Assembly (NCBI RefSeq): GCF_016808095.1
Contig: NC_068974.1
Span: forward strand, 32,968,825 to 33,032,824
DNA from: Vigna angularis
Taxonomy: Eukaryota > Streptophyta > Magnoliopsida > Fabales > Fabaceae
Direction of reading: 5' to 3'
Length of the DNA: 64,000 nt
Part shown: piece after piece, positions 25,590 to 35,264 of the stretch
Position numbering within the stretch: the stretch's first letter is position 1
Layout of the letters: every line of letters starts with the position of its first letter
The notes under the pieces: generated by a model
Told to the model about the DNA's origin: nothing
Seen by the model: only the letters and a program-made list of their open reading frames with translations
Databases searched by the model: none
Position numbers and translations under genes: made by a program

Positions 25590-27510
25590 AAAGACTATTT
25601 AAGGTTTTAAGTGATGAGAGCGAAGTCCATAAATATACATATTAAAGAATAAGTATTGTTACACTTGGATAAAAAAGAACACGACTAAGTACATTTAAAG
25701 GAAAAAAGTGAACAGAAAGAGGTAAAAGGAGCTTACATTTTTGTTTTCTTATCTTTTTTTTTCTTGTATTCTTGCTTGTATACGTGCATGATAAGTAGGG
25801 TTAAGCTATTGTTATTTTTGTTTATCTTTTGTGATTTAAAAGACTATTTAAAATATGTTGAGATTTGGAGAAATTGATAATTGATTTGGGTATAGGGTTT
25901 CAAAGGTTTTTTTTGTTAGAGATGATATTTTGATGCAAAAAATACTTTTCATGATTTTGAGTTTCATGGGATAGGGGTGTGTGAGTATCTTAGGTTGTGA
26001 GGAATGCTAACTTTGTTGCTTTGACTTTGTTTGTTGTCATCTTGATTGTGTATGTATAAATATGATTACTAGTGTTAAATTGTTGTTTGAGGGACATTTT
26101 TAAGGTGTCAAAAAGTGAGAAGGTTGATTGGGCAAAGAACTTTATAAACTATGCTTTGGTGTGCTTGTTTGTTGATGGTCCTTGGAGTGTTGATGTCTTT
26201 AGACAAAAAAACTCTATAAACTATGTTTGTGTGTTCTTGTTTGTGGATGGTTTTTGGAGTATCAAAGCCAAATGACTTATATCTCTAGGCACAGAACTCT
26301 ATTAACTGGTGTTTAATATTTGGTTCTTGAGTGTAGAAGTCAGAAACCTGATGTCTCTAGACCAAGAACTTTATGACTCAAGGTTTTGTTGTATTTTAAA
26401 AATTATTGGTAGATTATTTTCAATTATCTAAATTTTTAAATGATTATTCATATGTTTTGGGATTTTAAACACTTTTGGAGTTTATTTTTAAAATTAAGGT
26501 TTTTATAATGTTTTGTTACCTTATTATTGCCTTTATGTTTGTGGTTTCCACTTACGATAACTGTTTTATAAGGAAACATATGATAGTATAGGTATTTGAG
26601 AAAGATGCACATAAATGTCAATATTAAGAGACTATTGGGATAATGTTTTAGTCTTAAGTTTTCCTCTTCAATAAAGTATGCTTTTAATTGAGATTTTCAA
26701 TAAAATAGGAATGAAGTTTTATTTTAAATTATGTAATTTTGTGTTAATTATAGATTTTAATAAGCCAAAAATTGGAATTTGGGTGTTACATTTTGACCTA
26801 ACTACTGTGATACCAAAATTTAGTTTGTAATATAAGCAAACACACACAAACATAGTTCACATACAAACAATCACAAACAAGCACATACAATCATAGTTAA
26901 TAGAGTTACTTGCCCAAATACAACATCACTCTAGCTTCCAAACTCCAAGGATTATCCATATAAACAATTACACCCAAGCATAGTTCATAAAGTTCTTTGT
27001 CCAAAGACATTAACCTTTTGGCTTCAACACTTTAAGAACTTCAACAAACAATCATAATTAACACTAGTAATCATATCTACATACAGAATCAAGATAACAA
27101 CAAAGTCAACAAGCAACAAAGTTAACTTTCCTTACAACCAAAGATGCTCACATACCCCTATGCTCGTGAAACTCATAAAATCATGAAAAATATTTTTTTC
27201 ATCAAAATATCATCTTTCTAAAAAAAAATCCCTTGAAACCCTATACCTAAATCAATTATCAATATCTTCAAATCTCAACATATTTTAAATAAAAACTCTT
27301 TTTAACCTCATAAGATAACAAAAAATAATCATACTTTAACCCAACTTATCATGCACACATTGCAAGAAGACAAGAAAAGAAAACAAGAAAACAAAAATCT
27401 AATCTCCCATTTTTGTTTCCTTCTTTCCTAAAATATATTCACTTGTTTAGTATATTTATTATGTATATTTATGGACTTCACTCTCATTCTTAAGATCCTA
27501 AATATTCTTA
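25590..27510. repeat. Large imperfect inverted repeat (arms about 660-670 bp, spacer about 590 bp)
   Basis: Left arm about 25590-26260 and right arm about 26850-27510 are reverse complements with substitutions and small indels. Matched landmarks: GAAGTCCATAAATATACAT (25623) against the complement of 27463-27481, AAAATATGTTGAGATTTG (25851) against the complement at about 27268-27285, and GATTACTAGTGTTAA (26061) against the complement at about 27060-27074. Within the left arm and spacer a 70-80 bp unit containing AAGAACTTTATAAACTATG repeats four times (26135-26380). The spacer contains, read on the minus strand from about 26793, TGTAACACCCAAATTCC, like the start of a gypsy LTR. Best explained as two head-to-head LTR or element fragments. 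No transposase or ORF of note. Confidence 0.75.
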
Positions 27511-27550
27511 AGATACTTTTAGGTGATTCTTTTAGTAACCTTAAAATATA

Positions 27551-27610
<60 letters not shown>

Positions 27611-27960
27611 TTATATATTTGCATTTTATAAAGAAGAAGAAAATAAAAATGATGCTTGTAAAAAGTAACATCTTCATAACATATCTAAAAGTATCAAAAT
27701 TATCTTATAAATTATAAAAATTTAAAAATGTTAAATATATAAAATTTAATACTCAAGTACAAAATTACTTTATATATGAGAAAGAAAAAAAATTGCAAGA
27801 TCCCCTCAAAATCTAATCTATATCTAGATTCCTCACTTTTAATTTTTCTCTCTTAAATTTAATTTGAATTAGGCCAAGTTTTGGGCTATATATTATCAAC
27901 TTGTGTAATACATTTTTTTTATTAAATATAAACTGTTTGAATAACTTGTGAAAGTTTGGT
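27511..27960. other. AT-rich spacer with (TA)n
   Basis: Microsatellite at 27553-27602 and A/T-rich sequence; no gene. The 64-codon ORF across the TA tract encodes alternating Tyr-Ile and is an artefact of the repeat. Confidence 0.7.
27553..27602. repeat. (TA)n microsatellite
   Basis: About 25 TA dinucleotides, followed by imperfect TTTATATA units. Confidence 0.97.
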
Positions 27961-28012
27961 CTCTTGAAAGAAAGATTCTTGTACCGCCCAGGTCCAGAAA
28001 TTTTGCTGGACA

Positions 28013-28710
28013 TTGGTATGCCGCTTCGGCCTCCCTCACTCAATCATCACAGACAACGGCCGACAGTATATCGACAAAAAACTCGCCGAATTCTTCAAAG
28101 GGTTGGGGATTAGGCACACCACCAGCTCAGTAGAGCACCCCCAGATGAACGGTCAAGCTGAAGCCATGAATAAGACCGTGGTCGCTGAGCTAAAGCGGCG
28201 GTTGGGAGAAAGGAAGGGGGCATGGGTTGACGAGCTACCCGAAGTCCTATGGGCGTATTGGTGCACGCCTCACGGGACCATCGGAGAAACCCCCTTTAAC
28301 CTAACCTATGGTACTGATGCCATGCTGCCGGTCGAACTGGGAGAACCATCGTTGAGGCGACAGGTTGAAGACCTGCAGATAAACAACCAAGAGCTGAGAA
28401 TCGAACTAGATTCCCTAAATGAACGGCGAGACCGAGCGGCTCTGCGGGCCGAAGCATGCAAGCGCATGGTGGAGAGGAAGTACAACTCCAAGGTCTGACC
28501 GAGGAGTTTCCAGGAAGGAGACCTGGTATGGAGAAAAGCTGGGGAAGCCCGCCGAAACCCGGCCCATGGGAAACTCGCTGCCAAATGGGAGGGGCCGTTC
28601 TGAATAGCCGAAGCGTTAGGAAATGGGGCCTACCGGTTGCAACGATCGGACGGACGTCCAATTCCTAATACTTGGAATGCCACACATCTAAAATTTTATT
28701 TCAGTTGACT
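28013..28710 (+). pseudogene. Integrase C-terminal fragment of the Tat-like element, with two nonsense mutations
   Basis: Open frame 28013-28498 encodes FGLPHSIITDNGRQY (second catalytic Asp in TDNG) and HPQMNGQAEAMNKT (catalytic Glu), followed by the typical gypsy linker (LPEVLWAYWCTPHG, TPFNLTYGTDAMLPVE). It then stops at TGA in KV-stop-PRSFQEGDLVW. The same frame continues through a second TGA at WEGPF-stop-IAEALGNGAYRL to the end near 28710. Both stops sit where CGA (Arg) is expected, consistent with CpG deamination. The first catalytic Asp and the HHCC zinc finger are missing (5' truncation). Confidence 0.85.
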
Positions 28711-28787
28711 GTTATGATGATCCATGTATTGTTGCTTTCAATAAATAAATGACAGGATGTCCATCTTCCATACACAACCTCACTCTC

Positions 28788-29275
28788 CATAAAGACCAAG
28801 TTGGCGAAAGAGTGTTCCACCGAGAGCAACTCTCAACTTGGTCGGGCTATGAACGAAGAGGCGTCCGCCCCATAAAGACCGAGTTGGCGAAAAAGAGTGT
28901 TCCACCGAGAGCAACTCTCAACTTGGTCGGGCTACGAACGAAGAGGCGTCCGCCCCATAAAGACCAAGTTGGCGAAAAAGAGTGTTCCACCGAGAGCAAC
29001 TCTCAACTTGGTCGGGTTACGAACGAAGAGGCGTTCGTCCCATAAAGACCAAGTTGACGAGAAAGAGGGTTCCACCGAGAACCACTCTCAACTTGGTCGG
29101 GCAATAAACGAAGAGTTCTTCAAAGAACCATAGCCGTCTGCCCCATAAAGACCAAGCCGATGAAAAGAGGTTCCACCGAAAACCACTCTCAACTTGGTCG
29201 GGCAATAAACGAACTTGTACAAAGAACCTTGGCCGTTCGCTCCAAAAGGGACCATTGTCGTTCGCCCGATAAAAA
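28788..29275. repeat. Five tandem copies of an about 85-bp unit, each with an internal inverted repeat
   Basis: Units begin CATAAAGACCAAGTTGG at 28788, 28871, 28956, 29041 and 29144 (the fourth is longer by about 18 bp). Each carries GACCAAGTTG early and CAACTTGGTC about 40 bp later, a perfect 10-bp inverted repeat that could fold as a stem. This is the region between pol and the antisense ORF; the antisense frame runs into it. Confidence 0.85.
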
Positions 29276-31413
29276 CAATACAAAAAAGAAACAAAAAATC
29301 CTAATTGCCCCCCCCCCCCCCCCCCCCCCCCCCCGGCCTCGGCTTCAGCAGTAGGCTCATCCCCTTTGGCTGAATTAAGGTCCACTAGGACGCCATCAAA
29401 AATGTCCTTCTCAATGTCGAAGCCAAGAGTGAACGGATCTTGTACACCCGCTAGAAGGGACGCCTGCCGAAGGGCTTTGTTGAAGCCTTCCTCGTGTTCG
29501 AACACGATTGTCGCCTCCAGCTCGGCGATCTTCTCGTTGGCCTTGGTGACATCAAGGGATAAGGCCTGGTTCGCCTTGATATGCTCGGCCTCCGCATCCC
29601 TTAGGCGAGCAACCTCTGCCTTAAGCTGGCGGCCCTCTTCTGCCAGTCGTTCTTGTTCGCCTCGGGCGGCTACCAAACCTTTAGCGTTCTCCTTCTTAGA
29701 CCTCTCAAGATCGGCCTCCAGCTGCTCGATCTTCTTGTCATAATCATCTTGGGTTAAGAGCATCAACTCCATTGTTAGTTGAAGGGAGGCCGAGTTCTTC
29801 TTCTCCGCATCAAGTTCAGCGCGGATCTTCGCCACCCCTGGGCGGTCAACAAACTCCTTCAGATACCATGCCAGGGCGGACACCCGTGTCGACATCTCCA
29901 GCATGGCGTTGGTCAGCTCCAACTCAGAAAGGGGTTCAATAAGCGCCCGTTGGGAGGAGCTCATATGGAACTTTGTCCGCTCGCTCATATTGAACGCCGG
30001 ACTGAAGATGCCGCCCGGTAAGGGCACAACAGGGACCCTCTCCCGGTCCTTCTCTTTGTCTTTGCCTTTGCGGGCCTTCTTTGACGTCGATCGAGACGAT
30101 GAACCCTCCTTGTCCTTGCGCCCTTCAGTAAAGGGATCCTTCCTCTTACGGATCAAAGGAGCGCCGGCGGTGGTGGCTGCCTCGGACGACAGATCCACTT
30201 GAACGGCCGCAAGGTCAAGGTGGGGATCGGAACCTGCCGCCTTGCCACTAGAACCCACGGCCTGTGCGGCTTGGGGGTCTTTGGGCTTCTGTGTTATGCG
30301 CATGGGAGGTAGGCGACCGCCCGACGACGAACGTCCTGTCAGAGGAGGACGGGGCACGGTAGGAGCGTTCGGCCGAGCCGAGGATGAGCTGGCTCCAGTC
30401 CTCTTCCGGGCGGCCATAAAGTTGGATTGACGGGGGGCAGGAGTCGTCATAAGCTCTGAAAGAAACAAAACAATTCAGAAAAATTAATGTCAGTATACTA
30501 AAGACAAACAGACCCAATATAACAATACCATACCGAACGCCTTTTGTCCACAATCCTCAAAACTAAGGCATTCGACCAGGTGACGGGCGGAAATCCGACG
30601 GGGGAGGGCATTGATGGTACGCACGACCTCTAAGTCGGATGAAGTCAGTGCTCCCCCAGAAGTCGCCTTTATTCGCCGGGGATTTCTGGTCCAGTAAAAC
30701 GGGAACAATGGCTTCCCATCACCGTCATAGAATTCATGGCGGCCGGCTTCGTCAATGATTATCTTAAAATAATGTTGTTTGAAGTTCTTGAAGGAATCAG
30801 AGAACGGGCGGAACAGGGCCCTATCTCGAACCGATGTGAAGGATACCCAACCGCCGGTGGGAGAAGGACGAACCTCAAAATAATAAAAGAAGACGGGAAT
30901 AGTAGGAGTGACGCCCACGGCCAAACACATAGCCAGAAACGCTTGCACGGCCGCCCAAGAGTTGGGGTGCAGTTGCGCGGGAGCCACGTTAACCTCCCGA
31001 AGGACAGTCGTTTGAAACTTGATGAAAGGGACCCGGATAAAGAGATGGGTGAAGAAGTTCACGTACATGTAGAAGAAATCGTCCGGGCTCGACCTCTTCC
31101 CGTAAAAGACCCTTTCGTTTCTCAAACTGACTCCAGCCCGGATCAACCTGGAATCTTCTATATCCCGGACAATATGGGTACGGCTGACCCTCCATTCCAA
31201 ATCCTTGTGAGTGGCGTATGAGGAAGCATACAGGCTAGGAACATAAGGAGCCCACTCATTCACCACTACTCCCTGGCCGTCCGGCTCGAAAGGAGACCCG
31301 TCCACACGGATACCGCCTTGGAGCAAGAACATAGGCACGCCATGAAATACACGGTCGCCTGTCGAGACCGACACCTCAGGATCCGCCTCAGAGGACCCAA
31401 CCGCCTCATCCAA
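29017..31413 (-). CDS. Antisense additional ORF (aORF) of the Tat-like element, two exons, plant gypsy-type transposon protein
   Basis: Minus-strand gene inside a plus-strand retroelement. Exon 1 is 31413-30534 and exon 2 is 30455 to a stop at 29017. The 78-bp intron (30533-30456) starts GTATGG and ends TTTCTTTCAG, joining ...KAF to ELMTTPAP in frame (2319 nt, up to 772 aa). Exon 1 contains the block around YVNFFTHLFIRVPF, LHPNSWAAVQAFLAMC and FSDSFKNFKQHYFKI that I recall from proteins annotated 'putative gypsy-type transposon' (PF04195). Exon 2 has a basic, NLS-like stretch (KKARKGKDKEKDRE), then a long Glu/Lys/Ala heptad region (predicted coiled coil), then a poly-Gly tract from the C27 run. 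Beyond it the frame enters the 85-bp repeats, so the true C-terminus may lie near 29340. Function unknown. Confidence 0.7.
29308..29334. repeat. C27 homopolymer (poly-G in the antisense ORF)
   Basis: 27 consecutive C on the plus strand, encoding about nine glycines in the minus-strand ORF. Long C/G homopolymers are rare in plant DNA and are prone to slippage or assembly error. Confidence 0.9.
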
Positions 31414-31668
31414 ACAACGTTCTCACCCACTATTTATAGAAAAATTTAGTAACCGTTGGGTGCATGCGTGTCGTTCAAATCTCGCACGATCAACGCTCCA
31501 GATTTGGAGACGCTTCGCCTTCAGCCAGTAGCGACGTACCACGTGTTTTCCCGCCCAAAATCCAAAGATCAAAAGCCCACTAGAGGCGGCCCAATTGCAG
31601 ATTCCTGGCCCAAGCCGCGTCGTACTCAAAATCCTACGTCTACTACGTGCACTAGGACTTGGGGGGCT

Positions 31669-32381
31669 TGTGTACCAGCGAGGACCGAGCGCCGTACGGA
31701 AGGACGCCCACGTCATCAGAACAAGTAGAGGACCGTCCACCCATTTCGATGCCCACGTCATCAGAACAAGTAAAGGACCGTCCGCCCATTTCGATGCCCA
31801 CGTCATCAGAACAAGTAAAGGACCGTCCGCCCATTTCGATGCCCACGTCATCTGAATGACAGAGGACCGTCCGCCCGCTTCAGCACCACTGACATCAGAC
31901 CAGTAAATGAACCGTCTGCCCTCCCCGATATTGGAGACCTGGAAAATTACCTCTATTGGATAAATGTGGAGGATCGAACAGGATAAGGCGGACACCCATA
32001 TCACATGGGCGGGCGCCCATTTCTCAAGGCCGGCCACGCCACTAATCATCTTAGCTTAAGACAAATCAACATGGTTTAAGGTAAGTAGAGATTAGAAGCT
32101 ATTGGGCTGTTTTGGGCCGTGATTAATTTTCACTAATCCCAAGCCCATAACGAAAATTATAAATACAAGTCCACGGTGAGTGGTGAGAGGGAACATTCAT
32201 TGCACATTTATTACTGTCTGAGAAAAACGCCTTAGCTCTCAACTGACTTTGGCATCGGAGAATCTTTTGCAGGTCTCCCACCGGCGAACTGAGAAGTGAA
32301 CACAGAAGATCCGACATACAGAAAACGAGAAGCGACTGACGTGGAAACGTGGGACCCACACGGTCCCTCACATCCGAAACA
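31669..32381 (+). repeat. 3' LTR of the Tat-like element
   Basis: Begins TGTGTACCAGCG directly after a polypurine tract and ends CATCCGAAACA, where base composition drops abruptly back to AT-rich flank. It contains a TATA-like box (TTATAAATACAAG, about 32157-32169) in a promoter-like position and a 45-bp tandem repeat near its start. The 5' LTR is not in the window, so exact limits are unverified. Confidence 0.65.
31706..31885. repeat. 45-bp tandem repeat in the LTR (3 full copies and one diverged)
   Basis: Unit starts GCCCACGTCATCAGAACAAG at 31706, 31751 and 31796; a fourth, diverged copy starts at 31841. Because 45 is divisible by 3, ORFs stay open across it on both strands; these are artefacts. 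Each unit carries CCACGTCA, a bZIP (ACGT-core) like motif. Confidence 0.9.
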
Positions 32382-34074
32382 ATTCTATTTCTTTTAAATA
32401 TGATCCTAAAATTTTCAAGAATTCAAGTAGTATTTTTTTTATCTTACTTACCTTGAGCCGACTTCAAGTGATGCATTCTCTATTTTGTTTTTGTACTCCG
32501 TTTCTATTTTTCTTTGACTTCAAGTGATGTATTTCCTATTTTCTTTTTCTGCTCATTTTCTATTTTTCTTTAGCTATATTTTCCGTTCCAACTTGTTTAC
32601 TTTTTTTATATTATTTGTTTTAATAGTTCTTAATTTCATTTAATGTTATTTGAATATATGAATTCGTGAATACAAGCACAAGATGATGTAATTTATGTCA
32701 AAAGTAAATATGAAATTCAATTGTAAAGATAATAAAACTAATTGAATATTTTCAATGCAATTTTTATCAATAATTGAGCTTCAATGTCACTTCTTATTTG
32801 AGATTTAAAATTCTCAATGATAAAACCCAAAAAAGAAAACAATAAAATAGTAACTTTATCTTGTTGGTAGCATTATCTCCTAAAATACACAAGAAAACAT
32901 ACAACTAGCACACAAACTTTATCATATTCATTGACACATTTCAAGCACAAACACTCCATTTATGCAAGATGGTGCATTTTAAGTTCTCAACTTTAAGAAC
33001 GCAGTTCCCAATAAATGCATATAATGTTGGTTAGTTCAAAAGTAGTATGTAGAAAAATATGTTTATATCATTTAACATGTTTATCTTTATATTTTGGTAC
33101 ATATTGCATGTAATACTTCTTTCTTTGACTACTATTAAGATTTTAGAGTATTTAATGTTCTTTTGCTTCATGTTACTCTGCTACTTATAATATATTAATA
33201 ATTAGAAAGAAAAAAAAAATATATATATATATATATATTATATTTTAGTGAAACAATGCATCTACATATATAATTATCTATATAAATAAAATATTTTAAT
33301 TATATACATAACTTTTACATAGAATTTCATTTATCTAAAGTAAGAAAAGTATATATCAAAGGATAAAGTACACAAGTATTAATTAGAAAATACAGAGCTA
33401 AGTTTTTATTTAATTTTGGATTCTTTATATGTGTATTTGGTTTTGCTTTTACCACAATTCTTAATTTTGATATTCTAATTGGAGTGTGTTTAATTCTTTT
33501 ACGTTCACTTAAGAGGAGAGAAATGTTCTTCTTTTTATTAGTGTAATGTCACATCGATAACATACATAAACTCAACATCGATAATAACAAATAACTTTTA
33601 TTAGACCAGAACTGATATCAACAAAGTAACTATGAGGAATAATGGATGAACATTTTAAAATAGTTTTATGGTTCTTGTATGGACAAATGTTGGTTTTTGT
33701 TTCTATATATATAAAGTTTTTTCTTCTAAATTTGTACATGCATATCTTAATAATAGAAAAAGACTTAAATATATTTTTGTTCCTAATTTATTGTAAAAAA
33801 ACGTTTTTTATCCTTAATTAAATTATAATTTTTTTTATAGTTTATAAATGTATTGTAAATAATCTCTTAATAAATGATAAATAAAAGTTATATTATAACT
33901 TCAAAACTCTATTTGTCACATAAAAATATACTTCGTATATTATGTTTATAAAAATATTTTACATAAATTTACAAAATAGAAAGAATAAATTCTTATTTGA
34001 AGATGATAAATCTATTTAACTTATAAAAAAGCAAAAAATTATTTTGTTGACATTAGATACACTACTTGACAATT
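32382..34074. other. AT-rich intergenic DNA
   Basis: No gene. Near 32440-32530 the phrase GACTTCAAGTGATG(C/T)ATT(C/T) followed by TTCT/CTATTTT occurs twice about 65 bp apart. A TA run lies at 33217-33239. Confidence 0.6.
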
Positions 34075-34565
34075 TATTTTTAAGAGTATTTTTATCATTA
34101 AAAAAGCTAAATTTTGTATTTGTAAAGAAAGAGAAAGATTGAAGAGTAAAATAATGGAAGTAGATTGTGTGTAAAAATTTGTTTGGTATCAAAATAATAC
34201 TACCTTAGAGAAATACTTAAGAATCCTAATATAAAGTTGTGAGATTTATTTTTTAGGAGTATTTTTGTCATTAAAAGGGATAAATTTTGTATGTGTAAAC
34301 AAAGAAAAAGATTGAAGAATAAAATAATAGAAGTAGAGCTATGAGAAAAAAATATCACCTTGAAAAAAATACTTAAGAATCCCAATAAAAAGCTATGAGA
34401 GAGCGGTAAAAGTTTATTCTCAAGAGTATTATTGTCATTAAAAAACTAAATTTTGTATTTATAAAAAAATTGAAAAGGAAAGTAGAATGTATGAAAAAAA
34501 TGTATTAAATGTAAAAAAAAAAAAATAATACTACTTAAAAAAAATCCGAATAAAAAGTTATTAGA
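34075..34565. repeat. Diverged tandem repeat, about 170-bp unit, 2.5-3 copies
   Basis: Landmarks AAGAGTATTTTTATCATTAA (34082), AGGAGTATTTTTGTCATTAA (34255) and AAGAGTATTATTGTCATTAA (34423) are each followed by AAATTTTGTAT and, in the first two copies, GATTGAAGA-TAAAATAAT. No coding potential. Confidence 0.75.
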
Positions 34566-34928
34566 CAGGTAAGAAATGACATGTATAAGGTAAGGGTAGT
34601 TAGGAAGGTACTGGAATGAATGGAACACATCTTAACACAAACAGGATCCGAGGAGTGCCTTTCTTGCCAACTTAGACTTTGTTCTCACATGCACATGTCC
34701 TTTGCAAGCACCATAATCTGACATCATCTTTCAATTCTCCACCTTCAACCCAAAAGCTTCCACATCAAATCTTTCAACTACACAGCCAAAAGGGTACACA
34801 AATCATACACCAAAAAGCTTCCACCTTCCAAGTACTCTCTCATCTTTCACTTTTCATTTTCTAACGTATTCTCCATTTCTTCCATTGCTTACACACTAAC
34901 ACTTTTTTCTTATGATTAGCGAATCTCC

Positions 34929-35264
34929 ATGTCTTCAGACTCAACAGCACAAGCAGGACCAGAAGCTATGATCTTAAGGGTTGTTGCAGCAAAAGATGCA
35001 AGTCTTCAAGACTTGCAAGAGTTGCAAGAGTTTGAAGAATGCAAAACTCCAACTTCATCGAGCAACAAGATTCCCACAATTGAAACATGCCCACCTGCAC
35101 CAAGAAAGAGAAGAAGACTACAAATGCAACAGTTTTCTTCAAGCATCAAAAGATCATCGTCAAATGCGTTGAACTATGTAGTGAGGCATGATCAAGAGGT
35201 AGAGTCTTTCTTCCAATCCACGTTTGAGCTTTCTAGAGTAAACAAGAGATGCAGAAGTGTATGA
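34929..35264 (+). CDS. SMR-like: SIAMESE-related cyclin-dependent kinase inhibitor (SMR)
   Basis: Intronless 111-aa protein. Order of motifs: acidic helix-like segment DLQELQEFEE (about residues 28-37), the SIM/SMR signature CKTPTSSSNKIP (38-49), CPPAPRKRRR (54-63, also a likely nuclear signal), and EVESFF (90-95) near the C-terminus, the cyclin-interacting type motif of the family. SMR proteins bind CDK-cyclin complexes, restrain mitosis and promote the switch to endoreduplication, often in stress responses. Length fits the family (about 80-130 aa). The first ATG of the frame follows a CT-rich leader (34840-34905). The specific SMR member cannot be told. Confidence 0.88.
   Translation: MSSDSTAQAGPEAMILRVVAAKDASLQDLQELQEFEECKTPTSSSNKIPTIETCPPAPRKRRRLQMQQFSSSIKRSSSNALNYVVRHDQEVESFFQSTFELSRVNKRCRSV

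Larger units (their letters stand above)
27965..32381 (+). mobile_element. 5'-truncated Tat/Ogre-like Ty3/gypsy retrotransposon with antisense extra ORF
   Basis: A GC-rich island in AT-rich DNA. In plus order it holds the C-terminal part of integrase (28013-28710), a block of 85-bp tandem repeats (28788-29275), a C27 tract, a large spliced ORF on the opposite strand (31413-29017), a polypurine tract (ACTTGGGGGGC, 31656-31666), then a TG...CA 3' LTR (31669-32381). Gag, protease, RT, RNase H and the 5' LTR are missing, so it is dead on its own. Sense integrase followed by an antisense 'additional ORF' before the 3' LTR is a published arrangement in Tat-lineage elements; I assign lineage by that architecture and by codon and vocabulary feel, not by alignment. 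The left limit (about 27965) is where GC content jumps and is approximate. Confidence 0.7.

Noticed and set aside
27523..27717. ORF encoding alternating Tyr-Ile
   Set aside because: It is only a translation of a (TA)n microsatellite.
28749..29133. Repetitive plus-strand ORFs (EQLSTWSGYERRGV units)
   Set aside because: Translations of the 85-bp tandem repeats, not a protein family.
31423..32049. 208-codon minus-strand ORF with three repeated WASKWADGPLLVLMT-like units
   Set aside because: Produced by the 45-bp tandem repeat inside the LTR; the unit length keeps any frame open.
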